DNA from: Flavobacterium branchiarum
GTDB lineage: Bacteria; Bacteroidota; Bacteroidia; Flavobacteriales; Flavobacteriaceae
Length of the DNA stretch: 64,000 nt
Assembly: GCF_030409845.1 (NCBI RefSeq)
Contig: NZ_JAUFQQ010000005.1
Coordinates: 806,001-870,000, forward strand
Direction of reading: 5' to 3'
Numbering within the stretch: the first letter of the stretch is position 1; each line of letters begins with the position of its first letter. The notes beneath the pieces are model-generated. The model was not told the origin of the DNA. It made no database searches and saw nothing but the letters and a program-made list of their open reading frames with translations. Of the stretch, positions 30,272 to 39,510 are shown one piece after another. A program made the translations under genes and the position numbers.

Positions 30272-33200
30272 TTAAAAGTTTAAGCTAAGACCTAATGAGA
30301 TAATTCTAGCAGGAGAAAATCTGTTTTGAGTCGTACCGTTATAGTTTTGAGTTGGATCCATTCCTTTTTTCTTAGTAAAAAGTAACAAGTTTTCACCATT
30401 TACAAAAAACTTCATATTATCTACACCTAACTTATCTACTAAATTTCTAGGCAAATTATAAGATAAATTAGCTTGTCTGAATGATAAATAATCTGAATCA
30501 ATCAACCATCTATCAGAAGCAGCAGAAGATTGTGTATTTCTATTAACATCCAATCTTGGAACATTAGTAATATCACCAGGATTTTGCCATCTGTCTAAAA
30601 TATCCGTACTTAATGCTGAACCATATTGATTACCAGTATGCATTAAACTAGCGTAGTTAGAATCATAAGTTTGACCACCTATCTGATAAGTAAACATAAC
30701 ACTCAACTCTAAACCTTTATATTTAAAAGTATTAGTAAAACTTCCAAACAAATCAGGTAAAGCTGAACCTGCATAATGATAGTTGGCTTTTGTATGATTT
30801 GTAGTTACATTAACACCATTAACAACACGTTGTTCTACATCTCCAGCAACAATTAAATTAGGATCAGAAACATATAATGCATATCCATCAGCAGCATCTA
30901 CTCCGTACCATTCTCTCAACCAATAATCAAACATTGAACTACCAACTTCTAATTTTTTTGACCCATTAATAATCTCCTTCTGAGGCAGTTCAGTAATTTT
31001 ATTTTTGATGGTTGAAGCATTCACATTAAAGTCCCATGAAAAACTTGGTGTTTTAACAATCACTGCGTTTAATGCTAATTCAATACCGCTATTATACATA
31101 GAACCTATATTTTCTGTTCTTGTATCTAAACCAAGTGACAACGGATTAGGAACTTCGAAAATAAGACCATCCGTTTTACGATGATAATATTCAACCGAAC
31201 CACTAAACCTGCTCTTAAAAGTTGAGAATTCAAGAGCTATATCAGCTTGCGCGTTCTGTTCCCATATCAAATTTGGTGCTCCAATTCCATTAGAAACAAT
31301 ACCTCCTGCTGACTCATTATCATAACCTAATGCATACGTAGGTTGATTTACATAAAAATTCAATCCTGAATTACTAGTATGAGAATCATTACCAACCTCA
31401 CCATATGAACCTCTAATTCTTAAATCGTCAATCCAAGAACTATTAGCTAAGAACTTTTCTTTTGAAATATTCCAAGCTGCTCCAAATGACCAAAAATTTC
31501 CCCATTTAGTAGTAAATTTAGAAGATCCATCTCTACGGAATGATGCAGATAACAAATATTTTCCATCATAATCATATCCTAATCTAGAAAGATAAGATTC
31601 CGTACTATAATTTCTCTTAAAAGAATCTAAGTTTGTAACTGTTACAAAATTGATTAATTCTGAATTATCATTAACAACCTGTCCTCTTTTAGTACCTGAA
31701 AAATAAGAAGTTTCATAATCAAAACTTTCATGACCCACCAAAGCAGTAATATTATGATTGCCAAAAGAATTAGAATACTCCAAAAGTTGATTGAAAGTAA
31801 TACCAGTATAAATATTATCGGTTTTAGATGCTCCTCCAGATCCTGCAGCATCACCAATTACTTTATTTGTATAATCTGATGTATTTAACATTCTTTTATC
31901 AATACCATAATTTGTAGTAAATTTAAAATCTTTTAAAAATTTAAACTCAGCAAAAGTCCTTGCAGATATAGACACTGATTCATCACGGTCTTTATTGTTT
32001 AGTGTTTCATAAACAACGTTACGTCCTGTAGAAGCCTGAGCTCCTCTTACTGTTGAGTAAACTCTATCTCCAGCACCATCAACAACATAACTACCATCTG
32101 GATTATGATCAAATACAGGATAAATAGGCCCCATATATCTGATCGTTCTAAAAGGGTTATTGAATGAAGAAGTATTATCAACTCCGTCAACAGCTTGATT
32201 AGAATCTGTAAGAGCTCCTGTTAAATTCACCCCTGTTTTAAGCCAATCATTAAATTTTGTATTAACATTAAGACGAGCTGTAGTTCTTTCAAAATCAGAT
32301 TTTTTAATAATACCTTGCTCATTTAAATTACTTAACGAAACAAAATAATTAGATCTTTCACTACTCCCTTGGTAAGAAAAATCTACATTTCTTCGCACAC
32401 CAGCTCTTGAAAGTTGTCTTTCCCAATCCAAATCTTCTGGATACAACAAACTAGCATTAGGATTTAATTTACCATCTACTCCTACAATTTGATTATTAGG
32501 AACATTGAATGGGTTTACAACTAATAAAGTATTAATATTATTACTTGCATAAAGATTAGCAGCAGTAATTTCTGCTGGAGTCTTCATAGATCTACTATTT
32601 CTAACAGCTTCCCACTCTAATGGGTAATACTGATAAGCATTAACTCTACTGTACTCAGGAATTGATCTAGAAGATATACCTTGACTAAGGTTTAATGTAA
32701 ATTTATCTTTACCTGGCTTTCCTGTTTTAGTAGTAATAATAACTACTCCATTCGCAGCTTTCGAACCATATAATGATGTTGAAGCAGCATCTTTCAAAAT
32801 ACTCATACTTTCAACATCCGCACTATTAATCGTACTGATATCTCCTGCAAAAGGAATACCATCTACAATATACAAAGGTGTATTTGACCCATTAATAGAA
32901 CTAAAACCACGAATTCTAATTGCCGGAGCCGAACCTGGTTGACCAGCTGAACTTTGAATCTGAAGTCCTGGAGTTGCTCCATCTAAACCAGATAAAACGT
33001 TAGTCAAAGCTCTTTCTGCAATTTGCTCTGCTTTTACCGCTCCAACTGATCCTGTGTAGCTACTTCTTTTTACTTTTCCATAAGCAACAACTACAACTTC
33101 ATCCATCAAAAGAGTTTCTGACTCGACTACAACATTTAAAGTATTCGAAGCCCCAACAGTCACTTGTTTGTTAGCCATACCTACGTATGAAAAAACTAAA

Positions 33201-33406
33201 ACATCTCCTGTTTTCGCTTTTATTGAATAACTCCCATCAAAATCGGTATAAGTGCTAACCTTACTCCCTTTCACAAGGACATTTACTCCTGGTACAACAC
33301 CTGTTTTATCAGATACCTTTCCAGTAACAGTTCGCTCTTGTGCAAAAGAAAACTGCATAGATAACGCTAAAAGTAGCGTTAAAACCCATTGTAATTTTAA
33401 TTTCAT
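30272..33406 (-). CDS. SusC/RagA-like TonB-linked outer-membrane transporter (pair 2)
   Basis: 1044 residues with signal peptide MKLKLQWVLTLLLALSMQFS and cleavage after FAQ. A carboxypeptidase-regulatory-like domain (TVTGKVSDKTGVVPGVNVLV), the plug (LYIVDGIPFAGDIS, SILKDAASTSLYGSKAANGV) and a full barrel (ending ISLGLSLNF) follow. It is the channel of the second SusC/SusD pair. A good promoter (TTG-N17-TACGTTTG) lies at 33521-33548. Confidence 0.95.
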   Translation of the reverse strand: MKLKLQWVLTLLLALSMQFSFAQERTVTGKVSDKTGVVPGVNVLVKGSKVSTYTDFDGSYSIKAKTGDVLVFSYVGMANKQVTVGASNTLNVVVESETLLMDEVVVVAYGKVKRSSYTGSVGAVKAEQIAERALTNVLSGLDGATPGLQIQSSAGQPGSAPAIRIRGFSSINGSNTPLYIVDGIPFAGDISTINSADVESMSILKDAASTSLYGSKAANGVVIITTKTGKPGKDKFTLNLSQGISSRSIPEYSRVNAYQYYPLEWEAVRNSRSMKTPAEITAANLYASNNINTLLVVNPFNVPNNQIVGVDGKLNPNASLLYPEDLDWERQLSRAGVRRNVDFSYQGSSERSNYFVSLSNLNEQGIIKKSDFERTTARLNVNTKFNDWLKTGVNLTGALTDSNQAVDGVDNTSSFNNPFRTIRYMGPIYPVFDHNPDGSYVVDGAGDRVYSTVRGAQASTGRNVVYETLNNKDRDESVSISARTFAEFKFLKDFKFTTNYGIDKRMLNTSDYTNKVIGDAAGSGGASKTDNIYTGITFNQLLEYSNSFGNHNITALVGHESFDYETSYFSGTKRGQVVNDNSELINFVTVTNLDSFKRNYSTESYLSRLGYDYDGKYLLSASFRRDGSSKFTTKWGNFWSFGAAWNISKEKFLANSSWIDDLRIRGSYGEVGNDSHTSNSGLNFYVNQPTYALGYDNESAGGIVSNGIGAPNLIWEQNAQADIALEFSTFKSRFSGSVEYYHRKTDGLIFEVPNPLSLGLDTRTENIGSMYNSGIELALNAVIVKTPSFSWDFNVNASTIKNKITELPQKEIINGSKKLEVGSSMFDYWLREWYGVDAADGYALYVSDPNLIVAGDVEQRVVNGVNVTTNHTKANYHYAGSALPDLFGSFTNTFKYKGLELSVMFTYQIGGQTYDSNYASLMHTGNQYGSALSTDILDRWQNPGDITNVPRLDVNRNTQSSAASDRWLIDSDYLSFRQANLSYNLPRNLVDKLGVDNMKFFVNGENLLLFTKKKGMDPTQNYNGTTQNRFSPARIISLGLSLNF

Positions 33407-33422
33407 TTTGGTTTATTTTTGA

Positions 33423-33466
33423 ATTAGTAAGCCGCAAACATCTTAATTATTTCTTAAAATAACAAG
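33423..33466 (-). promoter_or_regulatory. Conserved susC leader/promoter block, copy 2
   Basis: This is the counterpart of 25461-25505. The minus strand has TTGTTATT, TAAGAAATA, GTTTGCGGC and TACTAATT in the same order and near-identical spacing, starting 17 bp before the susC ATG. Confidence 0.55.
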
Positions 33467-33520
33467 CAATTTTCGAATTTAAAATATTTTTTTTTAATAT
33501 TCTATTAACATTTAAGATTA

Positions 33521-33548
33521 CAAACGTAACAAATAAGCATAAAACCAA
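33521..33548 (-). promoter_or_regulatory. Promoter of susC pair 2
   Basis: On the minus strand TTG (33548-33546), 17 nt, then TACGTTTG (33528-33521): an exact match to the Bacteroidota consensus, about 115 nt before the start codon. Confidence 0.55.
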
Positions 33549-33731
33549 TGTAGTTTATAAAAAAACACCTAAAAAGATAGCATTTTATCACTCCTAATTT
33601 TAACATAAAAAATAACCCATTTATTACTTAAAAAAAAGATCCAGAACGTCAGTCTCAAAATTTCAACTTTTAATTGACGATTTTAAAAAACCGCATTAAG
33701 ACAGTAGTAAAACATAGCTTAACTAATTTTT

Positions 33732-33761
33732 TTGTTTCTTTCATAAAATTTGCAATATTTG
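33732..33761 (+). promoter_or_regulatory. Probable rnhB promoter
   Basis: TTG (33732-33734), 19 nt, then AATATTTG (33754-33761). One mismatch to TAnnTTTG. It would give a leader of about 15 nt. Confidence 0.4.
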
Positions 33762-33778
33762 CCATTCAAAAATAAAAC

Positions 33779-34435
33779 ATGCTTCAACTCAATTACTCAG
33801 GATATAGTTTAGAATCGGGAACCGACGAAGCGGGTCGTGGCTGTCTGGCTGGACCAGTAACTGCTGCTGCTGTAATTTTACCTCCTGATTTTGAGAATAA
33901 AACACTAAACGATAGCAAGCAATTATCCGAAAAAGCACGAGAAATCCTTAAACCTATAATTGAGGAACAAGCCGTTTCTTTTGCTATTACTCATTTGTAT
34001 CCCAATGAAATTGATGAAATAAACATTCTAAATGCATCTATGAAAGGAATGCAGGAATGTATTCTTAAATTAGATAAAACTCCTGAATTTATTATTGTTG
34101 ATGGTAATAGAATGCTAAATGCTAAACTGGGTTTAAAAAATACCACAGGAAAACAATTTACTCACGAAGAAATCGAATTATTAAAATCTATTCCTAATCA
34201 AAGTATTATAAAAGGCGATGCTAAATTTTTGAGTATTGCTGCTGCTTCTGTTCTTGCTAAAACGTATCGTGACGAATACATGAATAGAATCCATGAAGAA
34301 TTCCCAATGTACAATTGGAAAAAAAACAAAGGTTATCCCACCAAAGAGCATCGCGAAGCAATTAAAAAATATGGTCCTACCAAATACCACCGAATGTCTT
34401 TTAGATTACTACCTATTCAATTGGAGTTGTTTTAG
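33779..34435 (+). CDS. rnhB: Ribonuclease HII
   Basis: 218 residues. The active-site motif [15 protein letters not shown] (Asp-Glu) is near the N-terminus, with the further acidic residues in FIIVDGNRM and the [21 protein letters not shown] block. It cleaves RNA in RNA-DNA hybrids and removes misincorporated ribonucleotides. It stands alone on the plus strand. Confidence 0.96.
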   Translation: MLQLNYSGYSLESGTDEAGRGCLAGPVTAAAVILPPDFENKTLNDSKQLSEKAREILKPIIEEQAVSFAITHLYPNEIDEINILNASMKGMQECILKLDKTPEFIIVDGNRMLNAKLGLKNTTGKQFTHEEIELLKSIPNQSIIKGDAKFLSIAAASVLAKTYRDEYMNRIHEEFPMYNWKKNKGYPTKEHREAIKKYGPTKYHRMSFRLLPIQLELF

Positions 34436-34612
34436 AAATCTTTACTAATCAACTAGAGATTTGTAACTGCTGTTTTTTATATCAAAATACATATTGCTCT
34501 TAATTTGTCCTTCTTTAAAAATAGTTTACTATTAAGAATTTCAACTATATTTTGTACTTTCGAGTGCTCATACTTTCAGATATCAATCTTCTGATAGAAC
34601 AAAATAATAATT

Positions 34613-34906
34613 ATGGCAAAGCGAGCAAATAAATACAAACTTACCCTAGAGCAGGTCTCTTTAATGAATGCGGAAACAATTTTATCTGAACCTGTATCTT
34701 TAGAATTTGAAAATCACGATGAAATTTTTAAAATTATTGATATAATCAAAGAGAAAAACCTTTTTGAAGAAGAGAACCAATCTACAGAATTTGCAATAGG
34801 ATTAAAACTATTCAGCGAAGTAATGCTCAAGAACAGAAAACATCCTCTTTTTGAAGAATTCTTTCCAGCATTTGGAGAATTCATGAAAAAACTAAAAAGC
34901 CAATAA
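34613..34906 (+). CDS. DUF3861 family protein
   Basis: 97 residues. The family pattern is clear: YKLTLEQVSL near the start, then LEFENHDEIFKIID, and a conserved end FEEFFPAFGEFMKKLK. No function is known. It looks cytoplasmic with no signal peptide. It is preceded by a possible TATATTTTG element and followed by the repeat-rich gap. Confidence 0.8.
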   Translation: MAKRANKYKLTLEQVSLMNAETILSEPVSLEFENHDEIFKIIDIIKEKNLFEEENQSTEFAIGLKLFSEVMLKNRKHPLFEEFFPAFGEFMKKLKSQ

Positions 34907-35237
34907 GAAGTGTTTTGCGTAAAAAACAGTCGCAGTTCTCAGTCTCAGTGTCATCCTTAGCGTAGACGAAGTGCAGTCGCAGTTTTCGGTTCTCAGTCGC
35001 AGTGTCATCCTGAGCGGAGTCGAAGGACAGTTGCAGTAATCAGTTTAAAAAACTTAGCGTATTCTCTTTGCGTATCTTTGCGAAACAGCTTCAATGTGAA
35101 AAACAGTCCCAGTATTCAATTTTCAGTCCCAGTATTCAGTTGCGGTGTAAGTTTAAAAAACATAACAATCTACATGTTAAAAAGCTTCATTTTTAATTAA
35201 GTTTTTCTATATTACAAGCTCTAAACAACTCATAATA
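34907..35237. repeat. Repeat-rich intergenic region (CAGT-rich and GTCATCCT units)
   Basis: 331 bp with many copies of CAGTCGCAG, CAGTCTCAG and CAGTATTCAG words. It has two tandem copies of a GTCATCCTnAGCGnAG unit, at 34950 and 35004, the second complete as GTCATCCTGAGCGGAG. The part 34994-35089 recurs inverted at 40044-40152. No ORF is plausible here. Confidence 0.75.
34994..35089 (+). repeat. Dispersed inverted repeat, left copy
   Basis: Runs from CAGTCGCAGTGTCATCC through the TGAGCGGAGTCGAAGG core and CTTAGCGT to TTTGCGAAACAGC. The reverse complement of 40044-40152 follows it with few differences and a short insertion. The two copies flank 4.9 kb containing the proline dehydrogenase, lipB, three lipoproteins and the XRE gene. 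Confidence 0.8.
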
Positions 35238-36179
35238 ATGGAAAAAGATTTAATACTACTTGGAGCTAACGCTTTAAGGAGAGCTGCTATGAATAACAAA
35301 GCGAAAGAGCATATACTCTCTAACGAAATATTGTTCAGAACTATGAAAAAAGCCGCTGATAGATATATCGGTGGAGAAACATTAGAAGAAACAATTCTTA
35401 AAGTTAAAACACAAAATAAAGACGGTTTTAAATGCTCCATGGAGTTTATGGGTGAAAACACCCTAACAGAGAAGGAAGCTAATGAAGCTACCGCTGAATT
35501 TATCAGAATAGCTCAAGAGATTAAGTCCCAAAAACTTAATTCAACTGTTTCTTTAGATCTGTCTCATATCGGATTATCAATATCTCATGACTTATGCTTG
35601 AATAATTTAACCTCTATATGTAAAGAAGCTGAAAAAGAAAATATAGAAGTAACTATAAGTGCCGAAAATGTAGAAATAACTGATGCTATCATTTCTATTT
35701 ACAAAACTGCTGCTCAAACTTATAAAAACACATCGATTACTCTTCAAGCTTACTTGCATAGATCTCAAGATGATTTTAAAGAATTAATTCAAGAAAGCGG
35801 AAGAATACGTATTGTAAAGGGAGCTTTTGATACGCCTGCTAATGTTTCTATTCCAAGAGGTGCTGAACTAGACGAACGCTATTTATATTATATCGACCAA
35901 CTATTATCAAAAAATCATCGCTGCGCAATTGCAACGCATCATGATTTTATTCAGCAAGAAGTAGTTTCGTTAATTAATAAGTACAAAACGAGTACTGACA
36001 TTTATGAATTTGAAAGCTTGTACGGAATACAAACAGAGCAATTAAGAAACTTAAAAGAGCAAGGTTATTCTACTAAACTATATTTTGTATATGGTAAAGA
36101 ATGGTACTTGTATTTATGCAACAGAATAGCCGAATATCCTTTGAATCTATTTCAAGCATTAGATGATATTGTAAGCTAA
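35238..36179 (+). CDS. Proline dehydrogenase-like protein, divergent in carboxylate site
   Basis: 313 residues, the length of monofunctional PRODH. Family motifs are visible: VSLDLSHIGLS, ITLQAYLHRSQDD, IRIVKGAFDTP and CAIATHHD. FAD-dependent PRODH oxidises proline to pyrroline-5-carboxylate. The usual C-terminal double Arg (MRRLAE in Bacillus, the pair that holds the proline carboxylate in PutA) reads CNRIAE here (Asn295-Arg296). Activity on proline is therefore uncertain. No P5C dehydrogenase is adjacent. Confidence 0.8.
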   Translation: MEKDLILLGANALRRAAMNNKAKEHILSNEILFRTMKKAADRYIGGETLEETILKVKTQNKDGFKCSMEFMGENTLTEKEANEATAEFIRIAQEIKSQKLNSTVSLDLSHIGLSISHDLCLNNLTSICKEAEKENIEVTISAENVEITDAIISIYKTAAQTYKNTSITLQAYLHRSQDDFKELIQESGRIRIVKGAFDTPANVSIPRGAELDERYLYYIDQLLSKNHRCAIATHHDFIQQEVVSLINKYKTSTDIYEFESLYGIQTEQLRNLKEQGYSTKLYFVYGKEWYLYLCNRIAEYPLNLFQALDDIVS

Positions 36180-36202
36180 AGTTTTAGTTTACATGAATAA
36201 CC

Positions 36203-36258
36203 TTCTCAGAGTCACAACGTGATTAAAGTTAAATCTTACTTCTTTGTGACTCTGAGAA
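36203..36258. repeat. Inverted repeat between converging PRODH and lipB genes
   Basis: Perfect 15-bp arms TTCTCAGAGTCACAA and TTGTGACTCTGAGAA with a 26-nt loop. No T tract follows on either strand, so it is at best an atypical terminator; it could also be a small dispersed element. Confidence 0.65.
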
Positions 36259-36270
36259 AAATATACTTTT

Positions 36271-36969
36271 TTAAACAAATTCTGACTCAAACAAAGCTGT
36301 GAAGTGCTTTAAGATTTTTGCTTTTACTTCGGCCTCATCTACCCTTTCTACACCAAGTTCTACCTGAAGTGAAGTAACAGCTTTACCACGAATTCCACAC
36401 GGAATAATATTATCGAAATACCCTAAATCGGCATTGACATTTAAAGCAAAACCATGCATCGTTACCCAACGAGAAGCGCGAACTCCTAGTGCACAAATCT
36501 TACGAGCAAACGGCGTTCCCACTCCTAGCCAAACTCCTGTTTCACCATCGCTTCGACCACATTCTAATCCGTATTCTTGAAGAGTTAGAATAATAGATTC
36601 CTCAAGTAATCTCAAATATTTATGAATATCTGTAAAGAAATTTTCTAGGTCTAAAATAGGATAACCTACAATTTGCCCTGGCCCATGATAGGTTATATCT
36701 CCTCCACGATTTATTTTGTAAAAAGTTGCTCCTTTGGCTTCCAATTGTTTTTCGGACAGTAGTAAATTACTCAAATCACCACTTTTTCCTAATGTATATA
36801 CATGCGGATGCTCGACAAAAAGAAAATAATTAGGAGTCGGCAAATCAAGTTCCTCTCTCCTATTTCTTATTTTTAAGTCTACAACATCTTTGAATAGTTC
36901 TTCTTGATATTCCCAAGTCGATTTATAATCTTTTTGACCTAAATCTTGTAGTTGAATTTTTTTGTTCAT
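36271..36969 (-). CDS. lipB: Octanoyl-[acyl-carrier-protein]:protein octanoyltransferase
   Basis: About 232 residues from the ATG at 36969 (MNKKIQLQDLGQKDYKSTWE); an ATG at 36984 would overlap the upstream gene by 11 bp. It moves octanoyl from ACP to lipoyl domains. The substrate loop HVYTLGKSGD, INRGGDITYHGPGQIVGYP, the Lys of ARKICALGVR and the catalytic Cys in IIPCGIRGK are all present. It follows three lipoprotein genes with a small gap. Confidence 0.95.
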   Translation of the reverse strand: MNKKIQLQDLGQKDYKSTWEYQEELFKDVVDLKIRNRREELDLPTPNYFLFVEHPHVYTLGKSGDLSNLLLSEKQLEAKGATFYKINRGGDITYHGPGQIVGYPILDLENFFTDIHKYLRLLEESIILTLQEYGLECGRSDGETGVWLGVGTPFARKICALGVRASRWVTMHGFALNVNADLGYFDNIIPCGIRGKAVTSLQVELGVERVDEAEVKAKILKHFTALFESEFV

Positions 36970-36973
36970 TGTA

Positions 36974-37726
36974 TTATTTTTCAAACTCTACCTCTAGTCC
37001 CATTTTGGTTGGATTTTCCATGTACTCCGTAAATGGGTATTCAATAGTTACCGTCTTGCGATCTTCACTAACCGAAGCATTTGGATTAGATACTTTTTTT
37101 ACCTTTTTAGGAAAATTGTATTTTAAAACATAAGTCGAAGAAGCGAAAATCATTTTATTCATTCCTAATGAATCTTCTACGGGCTTATTTGCTCCTTTAG
37201 GGTTTAAAATAACTTTTCGATTAAACTTTTTACCATCGTAATTAAAACTTACTGTGCTGTTATTATCGAAATTCCCATCTATAGGTAGTTTGTTTTCGGG
37301 TGAATTATTTTTCTCAAAATTCTGAATCGCAGCAAAGCTTTTCACCATATCCTGTAGTTCGTTAACATTTTTAAAATCAGTATTTAAATTTAATAAAAAC
37401 TGGCTTTTTTCTGTATTGAACTTCATATCAACCAAAAAGTTTTCTAGCTTTTTTAGTTCTTTTTGATCTTCTGGAGAAAGTTTAGCAATACTATCTTTCT
37501 TGTTTTTAAACATTTCTTTGAATGAGAAAGTGGTATCAATTGTCTGCTTTGAATCATTCATTTCATTCCCTAATTGCTGACCTGCCATCGCCATAAGTGC
37601 CGATCCATCCATATCTAGCGAGAATTTACCCGTTCCGTTGTCTGTAATATTGATGTTTTCTGTAAAAGTACAACTCGCTAATGTTGTCAATAAAAACGAA
37701 AAACTAAGAAATTTTATGAGTTTCAT
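36974..37726 (-). CDS. Tandem lipoprotein 1 of 3, unknown function
   Basis: 250 residues with a lipoprotein signal (SFLLTTLASC, Cys19). Shared family pattern: an N-terminal strand with NITDNGTGKFSLDMDGSA, a middle region with DTTFSFKEMFKNKKDSIAKL, and the C-terminal KYNFPKKVKKVSNPNASV then EDRKTVTIEYPF and GLEVEFEK. I do not recognise a named family. It is paralogous to the next two genes. An envelope location is expected from the lipobox. Confidence 0.8.
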   Translation of the reverse strand: MKLIKFLSFSFLLTTLASCTFTENINITDNGTGKFSLDMDGSALMAMAGQQLGNEMNDSKQTIDTTFSFKEMFKNKKDSIAKLSPEDQKELKKLENFLVDMKFNTEKSQFLLNLNTDFKNVNELQDMVKSFAAIQNFEKNNSPENKLPIDGNFDNNSTVSFNYDGKKFNRKVILNPKGANKPVEDSLGMNKMIFASSTYVLKYNFPKKVKKVSNPNASVSEDRKTVTIEYPFTEYMENPTKMGLEVEFEK

Positions 37727-37795
37727 GTATAGATTATATTTTTCATCAAAGATACGAAGTCTATTTTGAAGAATTGTTGTCTTTATGAGTTCCTG

Positions 37796-38569
37796 TTAAT
37801 TTTCGAATGTTACTTTAAAACCAAGTTTTTTTTCATCATCAGGAAAATCTCTCATCGGAATTACAAGAATAAAACTTTTTCTATCTTTTGAGATTATTGC
37901 GTTTTTTAATGACATCGTTTTTATTTTTTTGGGAAAATGATATTCTATTGAATATTTACATTCTTTTAAAATTTCATCCATTTTTTTTGTAAAATCATTA
38001 TCCGCGTTTTTCTCTTTTTTCTTCTTTACTTTGGTTTCTTTTGTACTCTCGGGAAGTAAAATCACTTTCTCAAAAATCTTTCCATCATAATTATATGAAA
38101 ACATTGTTTTTTTATTCTCTTTTTCAGGAATACTTAAATTACCTAACTGTTTACCCGGTCCTATTTTTGGCATTGCTTCAAGAACTTCAAAAGGCGAAAG
38201 CATATTTTTAAGACTGTCTATTGAATGAAAATTATATTCCATATCAAACCTCAATTCTTTTTCAGCTTCATTTGCTTTTGCAATTACTTTAAAATTTTCG
38301 AGCATTTTTATCTTTTTTCTTTCTGACTCTGGTAATTTGGCAACGCTATCTTTTACTTTAGCAAAAACTTCTTTAAAAGTAAAAACACTATCAATTACTC
38401 TTTTATTTTTTGTAGAATCTGTACTCTTAAAACCTAATTTATATATTCCAGATAAATCAAATCCATATGAAAAACTCCCTGAACCATCTTCATTTATAAC
38501 CATTTTTTCTTTCATTGTACAGCTCGAAAAAGCCAAAACAACCATCAGACAAACTAAAACTTTCTTCAT
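37796..38569 (-). CDS. Tandem lipoprotein 2 of 3, unknown function
   Basis: 257 residues with lipobox LAFSSC (Cys17). The same plan as its neighbours is seen: MVINEDGSGSFSYGFDLSG, then FTFKEVFAKVKDSVAKLPES, and C-terminal IEYHFPKKIKTMSLKNAIIS followed by KDRKSFILVIPM. A lysine-rich insert (KVKKKKEKNADNDF) is particular to this copy. It lies 69 bp from copy 1 and 25 bp from copy 3. Confidence 0.8.
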   Translation of the reverse strand: MKKVLVCLMVVLAFSSCTMKEKMVINEDGSGSFSYGFDLSGIYKLGFKSTDSTKNKRVIDSVFTFKEVFAKVKDSVAKLPESERKKIKMLENFKVIAKANEAEKELRFDMEYNFHSIDSLKNMLSPFEVLEAMPKIGPGKQLGNLSIPEKENKKTMFSYNYDGKIFEKVILLPESTKETKVKKKKEKNADNDFTKKMDEILKECKYSIEYHFPKKIKTMSLKNAIISKDRKSFILVIPMRDFPDDEKKLGFKVTFEN

Positions 38570-38594
38570 TCTCTTTTTATATATTTAAATTTAT

Positions 38595-39323
38595 TTATTC
38601 TAAAATCACTTCAAGATTTGTACTCACGGGGTCTTGTATGCATTCTGATAATTGAAAAGTAAGTGTGAGCGATTTTTTATCTGAACTCAATATTGCATTA
38701 CTATTTGAAACCGATTTAATCTTACGAGGGAAATTATATTTAAGCGTGTAGTCTTGAGTTAAAACTAAGGAGTTGGTTTTAGATTTAAACATATTAATCT
38801 GATCTTTATTCTTTTGAATTTCTGCCACATCTACAACATTTAAAGTTCGTTTAAAAACCGTTCCATCGAAACTATAATGTACATCAAAAAAATGTTTTTC
38901 GGCTGTGAGCGCATAATTATTTTTAAGATCAGACGCATAAGCTTCTGTATTGTACAAATTAGGAACTTCCTCAACTTTAGTAAACGGAAACACAATCGTT
39001 GTTATAAACTCCTTATCAAATGAACTCTCTTTAATCTGCACTTTTACATTGGCATATTTCTGAAAAAGTTGCTGTTCCGCTTTTGTGTATTTAAGAAATG
39101 TCTCATTGTATTTTGCAATATATCCTTGAAAAACATAAGTTGTATCTCGAAATTTCTCTTCTTTTGAATATTTATCTCCCATCAAAAGCATATAGCTATG
39201 TTCGTCCCGAAGTTTTTTTATTTCAACACTTCCACTTCCATCAGCGTTTAAGTGAATAGTTTCGGTAATCTGACAACTTACAAAAAGAGTTGTGAGCAAA
39301 AAGACGATAAGATATTTTTTCAT
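38595..39323 (-). CDS. Tandem lipoprotein 3 of 3, unknown function
   Basis: 242 residues with lipobox TLFVSC (Cys17). It has IHLNADGSGSVEIKKL, DTTYVFQGYIAKYNETFL and C-terminal LKYNFPRKIKSVSNSNAILS then SDKKSLTLTFQL. It is the most diverged of the three and the first of the operon. The closely spaced paralogues suggest tandem duplication and a shared envelope role; no enzyme motif is seen. Confidence 0.8.
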   Translation of the reverse strand: MKKYLIVFLLTTLFVSCQITETIHLNADGSGSVEIKKLRDEHSYMLLMGDKYSKEEKFRDTTYVFQGYIAKYNETFLKYTKAEQQLFQKYANVKVQIKESSFDKEFITTIVFPFTKVEEVPNLYNTEAYASDLKNNYALTAEKHFFDVHYSFDGTVFKRTLNVVDVAEIQKNKDQINMFKSKTNSLVLTQDYTLKYNFPRKIKSVSNSNAILSSDKKSLTLTFQLSECIQDPVSTNLEVILE

Positions 39324-39498
39324 GTTTTTATTTAGAAGCTTAGGTGTTCAGGCGCTAATGTACTGAAAGATTTAAAATTTAAAAGCATGAATTATAAGAA
39401 AAATTGTATTTTTAAGCCGTAGAAATAAATCTCAAGATGTATTTCACAATCACAAGCTTGTTTTCTACCAAAAATAGAAATGTAAAAAGAATTTTAAA

Positions 39499-39506
39499 TA
39501 CCTTTG
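39499..39506 (+). promoter_or_regulatory. -7 element directly before the XRE gene start
   Basis: TACCTTTG matches TAnnTTTG and ends 4 nt before the ATG at 39511, so transcription would begin at or next to the start codon. No well-placed TTG lies upstream. Confidence 0.4.
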
Positions 39507-39510
39507 AATT

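Larger units (their letters stand above)
33407..33778. other. Divergent intergenic region between susC (pair 2) and rnhB
   Basis: 372 bp separating divergent genes. It holds the conserved susC leader block (33423-33466), a susC promoter (33521-33548) and a probable rnhB promoter (33732-33761). The remainder is AT-rich with nothing recognisable. Confidence 0.6.

Noticed and set aside
18550..33406. Polysaccharide utilization locus for a glycan
   Set aside because: No carbohydrate-active enzyme, sulfatase or SusR-like regulator is present in the block.
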